From positions 93,826,707-93,890,706 of the forward strand of contig CM054116.1 of assembly GCA_028673005.1 (NCBI GenBank): 64,000 nucleotides of DNA, read 5' to 3'. Positions 58,053 to 64,000 of the stretch are shown here, one piece after another (the first letter of the stretch is position 1; every line of letters begins with the position of its first letter). A program made the translations under genes and the position numbers. Under the pieces are notes generated by a model that saw only the letters and a list, made by a program, of their open reading frames with translations, ran no database searches and was not told where the DNA came from. Source of the DNA: Tanypteryx hageni (Eukaryota; Arthropoda; Insecta; Odonata; Petaluridae).

Positions 58053-58795
58053 TACTTTCTGCTAATCTTAGTTTTTCCATGTTTTTCATCCTTTCTGTAC
58101 ATTTTATCTATGCCCAAATTTCAAAGCTTTCAAGTTTTTTATACCATTCTTTCCGTGTGTCTATGTTTGTGCTCCGTACCAAGTGATATACCATAAATAG
58201 CATTTTACCATTTTTTTTATAACTCCTTTTATTTGTTCTGTCAGCAGGAGCTTCTTTCTTATGAAAGTGGCTTTTGCTTTCACTATTCTAGTCATTATTT
58301 CATCAACTTTAATTGATAAATCTACAATTGCCTTTATTAAAGATCACTAATTATTTTTTCATCAAAGCTTTACAGACCATAGCTGTTATGCCTATTTTAA
58401 AGAATACAAATGAAAAATAATAACATTTAATTGAAGTCAAAATTAGGTATCTCCACTATTTGAGCAACTTAATTTATCAATTGGTTTTCAGCCTTAATGT
58501 TAGCTTGGTAATTCTTTTTTTTAATTAGCTGGTGAGCTAGCAACCTAAGGGCTGAATATAAATTTAAAGTAACATGTTTAAATTGATTATATTATGAGAG
58601 AATGTTTCTCTTTAGCCATCTTCATTTTTTCTTGCCAGACTGTTTGGATTTGGTTGAGTTGAGTTGGTTTTGGATATATGCTAGTTTGATTGGTTGGGTT
58701 TGTTTTTGGTGCATCATTGCTGAAAAGCACTATCATCTTCATGATGTCCATCTATCTGTCTATCCATATGCATGTATCAGGAAAGAATTGGTAGG
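58053..58795. other. intergenic DNA, no gene seen
   Basis: AT-rich. The last part (about 58730-58795, tccatctatctgtctatcca) introduces the tandem array that follows. Confidence 0.3.
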
Positions 58796-59340
58796 ACCGA
58801 TTTCAACCAAATTTGGTACATAGAATCTTCACATAAATACATGATCAAACTGACATATTTGGACTGGGTTGATTCAGCAGGGGTGCCGCCATTGTAAAAT
58901 AAATCTTTTCAGTAATTATGAATTTTGAAAGAATTGGCCAAACCAAGTTCAATAAAATTTTGTATGAAGGTGTGCAACATAACAAAACAAAATCAAGATG
59001 TTTAATATAAGTATAGAAAGCAGGGCTGCCACAGTACAAGAAATAATAAAATTTCTTTTTACAAGTATTTGTGTCGAACTGTCAGCATCAATTTTAACCA
59101 AATTTAATATTTATAATGTACACATATATAAAAACAATAATAGCATATTTGGTCCAGATCAGTCATACAGAGGTGCCAGAATTACAAATTAAACTTTCAG
59201 TAATTATTCATTAGGAAGGAATAGGTTGAATAGATTTCAACTAAATTTTTTATAAAAGATTTGTACAACATATCATAATGAAATGAAGATGTTTAAAGTG
59301 GAGCTACCACAATAAAAGGTAAAATTATGTTCTGTTTTAG
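58796..59340. repeat. ~145-bp tandem repeat, about four units
   Basis: The marker gatttcaaccaaatttggta and its variants recur at about 58799, 58942, 59089 and 59233. A second marker, gtgccgccattgtaaaat and its variants, recurs at about 58879, 59025, 59171 and 59309. The period is 143-147 bp with many point differences. The unit resembles that in 47431-47900 in length and in the order of its two markers. Confidence 0.7.
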
Positions 59341-59497
59341 TAAATAACATAATAAACTCCTGTTGCTGTTTTCTGATTTCAAAACAAATACTACATTAGT
59401 ATACATTTATACTATGGCAACTTTGACAGAAAGCACTTCTGTACCACGGGAAACCCATGTACATCCCTGCTTGTTTCCTAATATGTTGAATGTAAAT

Positions 59498-59570
59498 GGC
59501 TTGATAGCTTAGTTGGTTAAAGCATCTATCCGGCAAATGGGGAGACCTGGGTTTGATTCCCAGTCAAGTA
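59498..59570 (+). repeat. 73-nt tRNA-like sequence, probable SINE head
   Basis: It folds as a cloverleaf of exactly 73 nt. A 4-bp D stem (gctt/aagc), a 5-bp anticodon stem with two G-U pairs, a variable loop of 5, and a perfect T arm (ctggg tttgatt cccag) are seen. The anticodon would be GGC (Ala). Position 33 is C rather than T, the first acceptor pair is G-A, and the G3-U70 pair expected for tRNA-Ala is C-G, so it is not a good tRNA gene. A T6 run follows (aggattttttc). Confidence 0.6.
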
Positions 59571-60069
59571 CAGGATTTTTTCTCCTTCTCAAATGTCAAA
59601 ATTTAATGTCAGATTTATGCGATCATTCATTAAAGTCATTCCAACACCTTTGTTTCTTGTTTATTGAGAACTTAGGTTATTATTCATTTGGCAGGCAGAT
59701 CCAATACCTACTCTTTGGCTCCTTCGGTGACATTGTTCCTTTGACCTAGACCCATTTCATACAAGTTTAAATACCATTTGACTTAATTTTTCCTACCTTG
59801 CTGTGAACCTTTTAATAATTGCAATTTGGAGAATGACTCCAGTGATTAAAATTTTAGAAATGTGCGAGACGTTTTTTTTCTAAATTTGTGCCTTTGTGCC
59901 TTTAACTGAGCCATCCTATAGTCACATAAGTCTTAGAAGTAGAATATTCATATATCAGCTGTAAGATTACTTTAAGTGGTTGATCAATGAGTACAGTCAA
60001 AACTTCTATTTAGTCCAACCCCTCATGCCCTCCATGAATCATTGTGAACAGAACTTCCATCTTATGATT
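59571..60069. other. possible SINE body and intergenic DNA
   Basis: The part following the tRNA-like sequence up to about 59750 may be its SINE body (ccaatacctactctttggct). No second copy was found for comparison. Confidence 0.3.
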
Positions 60070-60077
60070 ACATAGAG

Positions 60078-60423
60078 CAGTGGTGCCCAACCTACGCCCC
60101 CCAGGCTGTATGTGGCATGCAAAGTGTTTTTGAATGGCCCATGAAGCTATGAAAAAAAATAAATCCAAAAAGCTTTAACACTCAAATTCATACATATTTA
60201 TGAAAATTTTGATAATAAAACTTTTAACATTTTAAATGTTGACCATAAAAATCTTATTTAGACTTGATTTTTTCTTATGTGTATGGCATCTTAGAACATA
60301 TAGGTTTCCTCTGTTTTAAATTTTAATCTGGCCCGCAGAAGAGTTGCCAATTTTCAATGCGGCCCACCGAATGATTTGCAACCACCAATGCGGCCCGCCA
60401 TGTTAAAAGGTTGGGCACCACTG
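60078..60423. mobile_element. hAT-type MITE, complete copy
   Basis: Ends are cagtggtgcccaacct and aggttgggcaccactg, perfect 16-bp inverted repeats. The flanks acatagag (60070-60077) and gcatagag (60424-60431) match 7 of 8. Its right end is the family of the fragment at 253-400. Confidence 0.85.
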
Positions 60424-60435
60424 GCATAGAGCAAG

Positions 60436-60525
60436 CATATACCTCAATTTACTGCCACCCCTGCTTTAATGGCAGTGTGAATGATGGACAAATGGTGGTG
60501 CTAAATCGGGGTTTGACTGTACTAA
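60436..60525. repeat. short pogo-type MITE
   Basis: The left end atacctcaatttactgccac is loosely mirrored by gtggtgctaaatcggggttt, near TA. The unit is only ~90 bp, and its interior consists of the two arms. Confidence 0.4.
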
Positions 60526-61384
60526 TAATAGTGAACAGAACATTTTATAATTTGCCATTAAAGATGACTGTCTATTAACTGAAAAGCGTTTCCGATATTT
60601 GCAATAATTTTGTGGCTATGAACGTTTTTTTATGCGATATTGTATTTTCATGAGTTGGATTGGTTTATTCGGATTACAATAAAACTCTGTGAAACTCGCT
60701 TCCAATCATGAGAATCCTTAAAAACTATAGGTACATATGGTTTATAGCTCAAGTTGAATGATTCATAAATATTTTGTCGAGCTCAGTTTAAAGCTTGAAA
60801 GTAAACTGTGTACCTATCAACGTGCTCTTTTTTTTCTGTAGAAGAAAAATACCTATATAAATTTACAATTTCCTTAGAATTACCATTTCCAGTACAAAAT
60901 CGGCTGGATTAATATGAAAACTTGAATGTTTTTTATTTCTTATCCTAATTATGTGCTGGTATTATTGGCATAGCATGTGAAGTTAGTTACTCTAAAAGTG
61001 AAAATTTTCGATATTTCAGTAAGTACACGTTCTCTTAAGCAAATTTGAAGACAAATTAATATCTCTAAAAAATGTTATTTCGACGAGGATACAAAACTGC
61101 CTCCTGTCTTACGACCTTGTTTTCAAAGGACATCCATCGCGGATTAGAATGCAGGAAAGCGCTCCAGAATGCGAAGCGCGTTCATTCAACTGAATGACAA
61201 CTCAGCCCTGAGGCTATGCGTACTCTAGAATTCATTCTGTGGTCGTTATGGAGATATTATACTATTTGTCCTTGGAATCTGGGCGAGGACTCGGTCTTAA
61301 GGTTCAATGGGTGTGTCTACTCAATGCCAAATCGAAGAGATTTGCTTATAAGTGAAATTATAATGGAAATAAGTCGCGAGTTTT
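60526..61384. other. intergenic DNA, no gene seen
   Basis: AT-rich, with a slightly GC-richer part near 61080-61320 in which no domain could be read. Confidence 0.3.
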
Positions 61385-61760
61385 CACTAGACGGCCAAAA
61401 CTCAAATGTATTTCTTATAAAATATTTCATGTAAATCTAAGAAGTTTAAGATGCATGTAAAATTCAGATTACAAAAATTCTGCACAGGTTGGTTATTAAG
61501 AACGTTCTTTCTTCTGCCAGTGTGTGTTTTGCGAGTAAAAAGAACCTAATCCTCGAGGCCGAAACTAGCATTTTTGTAATGAATGGTTTTAAGGACGCAT
61601 CACAGGGTTGGGGCAATTTCTTCCTTGTGGAAGGGGATAACGGATGTCCAAAGAGTATGGAGCGGTCAGAGGAATGGTAAAGCTTGCGGCCCGTTGACTT
61701 GACACTGTGCCTTAATGCGGCCCGCTGGATCGGCGGAGGGTCTTCATGTCGATTTTTGAT
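61385..61760. repeat. fragment of the 'tgcggcccgc' hAT MITE family
   Basis: Matches 28776-29140 in the same orientation (ggccaaaactcaaatg, gtgtgtgttttgc, gggttggggcaatttcttcc, atgcggcccgc). Neither terminus is intact. Confidence 0.65.
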
Positions 61761-63120
61761 AGTTCCTATACACGAGTAACGAATTGAAGATAGTTTACGA
61801 TAGTGATTTTCATTTGAGTTGAAGCACATTTTTCAATTTTCGTAGCTCCATTTTATTAATCTCTTTAACTCTCCAAGAAGCGGTATGCAATATAGGAATT
61901 CATTTGGTAATACTCCGTTGTGCTTTCCTCATCGACTTTTTTATTATATAAGCTTTATAATATAATATTAATGTTTTGATCTATAATCACGGTTCTGCCT
62001 GCAGATGAATTACTAATGATGATATTGTCAAATTATATTTGAATTCTTTCAGTTGTCGTGTGGACTTTAATTTTTTTAAGGGTTTTCTGCGAAAAGTATA
62101 CTTAAGAATTGTTTTATTCAAAGATTTTCCGATAAATTACGATTTATTGTACTCGACGTTATTGGTAATTTGTTACTGGCGAGGTTAACTTAGGTGAATT
62201 TCTTGATCATTAAAATCACAATGAACGAAGCATATAAGCTTATATAAAATGAATTTAAAGACTAAATCCAACGTAGTAGTGGCATAAATGAGTATTGCAG
62301 TAATCATCAAAAATATTTCTGATATAAATTATTTCGGATGGAATTGAAATCTCCATGTTAATGATTTTCATGCATGTTTCATGACCTATCCTCCTCAGAA
62401 AATGGTAATCTTCGTACTCATATATCACCAGAGATTGATGACTCATTTCGTAGCATACCTACCAAATAAAAGATATCTCACAGGTTTAGAGTACAAGTAA
62501 GAAAATTTGGAATATTTCTTACCACAAAAGGAGAAAAAATGGTAACTGGGCCTTGACAAAAAATTTTGGAATGGTTTGAACGCGGAAGTGGACGGAAAAA
62601 TTTTTCACAAGTTATTTCGGAATTTCTTTCACTCAGCTTTCTAGAGGTGGAGATCAGAGAAGGTATTTATGACACACCGAAGTTGTTTACTATTAAGAAA
62701 CATGGAAAGATATTTCACTATAAGAGAAAAATGTCGTCTCTTCTTTCTCATCTGCTATAATACTACAAATTCAGTTGCCGAAAAATGGATGTTATCGATA
62801 GTAACAGGCATAATTTTTCTTGGCGTTTTTTTATATAGTTTAATGAATGATAGTTTCAGAAGTTTGGTTTTTGTTGACGCAAAAGTTTTTTCCTCTCGAA
62901 GGCATAGTATCGGCATGAACTATCGCTGTCATTTTCCTGAATTTTGCTCCTGAAACGTCTGTTGCCCTAAAAAAAGAAAAAAGTTGGTAAAAATTATCAT
63001 ACGATGAAACTACAATGCTCGGACTTTTTATCTAAATATAATTCTTTGGGTGAGGACATTAACGAAAAACAAAATGTCCGAAGCAATTTCCATCGCACTT
63101 TAACCCATATTTTCCGTATG
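61761..63120. other. intergenic DNA, no gene seen
   Basis: AT-rich. The frames at 62566-62760 and 62669-62953 have no recognisable domain and look fortuitous. Confidence 0.3.
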
Positions 63121-64000
63121 CGTATTACAAAACAAGCAAATATGAGTCGCGGACGGCTATCTATAATTCACCATTCTGATTGAGACAGTGCGCTCAGCGA
63201 CCAACATTTTTGGACATGGATGCGTTTGAAAGTTGGGGAAAAGGAAGAAATAACGAGGTGGTGCACGTATTGCCCGCGAGGCCAATATATTTCAGCCACC
63301 GAAGCGTGTCTGCTGCACATTCCCCGCTCGGCATTTTAGCCCCCAGTTCGGAATCTCTTTAACGCGGCCTTCGAATTCCTTAGGCTCGCCGCCATCCATC
63401 TTGTATCTCGCTCGCTCCCTACCTTTCACCCTTTCTCTCTAAGCTGGCCTCATCCGCGATCTACTGGTTGCTTATGGTTGTAACCGTTGGAATCCGTTAT
63501 TCCCGTCATCTAATCACGCGTGATTATCCTTCCTCCCCATCTCCGTTTCGGCTTGCGATCCGTTTAACGCTTGAGCAAGCGTTGATCCGAAGTGGAATTT
63601 CTAGCGACGGCTTTTTGCCTCTTGTGATCTCTCTATTTAAATGTTTCTTCTCCTATCTCCATATTCCACATCTCTGTTTTTCTTCCTCCATCTCCTTCCC
63701 TCTTCTTTATAGTCGCGTTCCCTTTCCGTCATGTTGGACGTCCAAGTGACCTCGCCGTTCCGTCGTGAGGGAGATCTCACGTTGGAGGTATTTCCAAGAA
63801 AATGCGTCGAGGCGTCCAATGGCGATCCTTTTTCGGATCCATTTAGTCGAACGATGGGAGGAGAGAGGAAATTCCGGTCATTTTAACTGATTCAGAAAAC
63901 TTCCGCTTGCATTCAAACGGTCCTTATTTCTCTCTCATTCGTTAACCAAGGTTCCATGAACTGACGGAGACCTAAGAGGCATCTATACGACTTAGAAGGT
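63121..64000. other. CpG-rich terminal segment, possible promoter-proximal DNA
   Basis: Compared with the rest of the window this stretch is richer in G+C and keeps many CpG dinucleotides (gtcgcggacgg, ctcgccgccatcc, ctcgctcgctccc, acgtccaag). It has pyrimidine-rich tracts near 63640-63700. A short plus-strand frame at 63731-63886 (51 residues, starting MLDVQVTSPF) has no homology I know. An unmethylated promoter or 5' UTR of a gene beyond the window would look like this, but no core promoter element can be called. Confidence 0.35.

Noticed and set aside
59498..59570. Functional tRNA-Ala gene
   Set aside because: C at position 33, a mismatched first acceptor pair and no G3-U70 identity pair. 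SINE origin is more likely.
62566..62953. Two overlapping plus-strand frames suggesting a small gene
   Set aside because: No recognised motif, no splice-compatible neighbours, and they are in different frames.
63468..63749. 93-residue plus-strand frame near the right edge
   Set aside because: Pyrimidine-rich, serine/proline/phenylalanine-biased translation typical of a CT-rich UTR or promoter. No domain.

Overview
The window is nuclear DNA from an animal with AT-rich, intron-containing genes and a very heavy transposon load. Four conserved eukaryotic genes, long introns with consensus GT/AG junctions, tRNA-derived SINEs, hAT, pogo/Tigger, piggyBac and P-type DNA transposons, and non-LTR retrotransposons together fit an arthropod or related invertebrate. 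I cannot name the species from the sequence.

Layout. From 1 to about 1.0 kb lie a hAT MITE fragment and a decayed piggyBac transposase on the minus strand. The 3' half of a WDR5 gene (+) occupies 3220-12675 in four exons, with its upstream exons outside the window. Its last large intron contains a ~1.3 kb palindromic element (8113-9424) and a pogo-type MITE (10165-10755). From 12.7 to 28 kb there is only repeat DNA: a pogo-type MITE with clean TA target sites (14192-15258), a SINE, a long terminal-inverted-repeat element (18635-22341) enclosing hAT relics, and a four-layer nest of insertions in an RTE-like LINE (22.7-27.5 kb).

The central gene cluster holds POLR3K (-, 28098-28494) and BABAM2/BRE (+, 29663-31172), which are divergent and 1.17 kb apart. 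They are followed by a MITE packed with AAGCAAATGCTT motifs (32066-32961), a decayed Tigger-like transposase, and a LINE fragment. A DNTTIP2/FCF2-type rRNA-processing gene (-, 37243-45004, six exons) follows. Its 6.3 kb fourth intron contains a P-element-like transposon (38172-43076) with matching termini, an imperfect 8-bp target duplication and a THAP-domain transposase broken by a single-base frameshift.

From 45 to 63 kb I see no host gene. This part contains a foldback element, a TTAA-flanked piggyBac-type MITE carrying ~145-bp tandem repeats, several hAT MITEs with 8-bp target duplications, two SINE families, hAT transposase relics and a second ~145-bp tandem array. The last kilobase is distinctly richer in G+C and CpG and may lead into a promoter beyond the window.

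The four genes are housekeeping genes of unrelated pathways: histone H3K4 methylation scaffold, RNA polymerase III subunit, BRCA1-A/BRISC deubiquitinase subunit, and small-subunit rRNA processing. Nothing suggests they work as a unit. The most distinctive biology here is the nested transposon architecture, especially the P-type element and its own nested hairpin.
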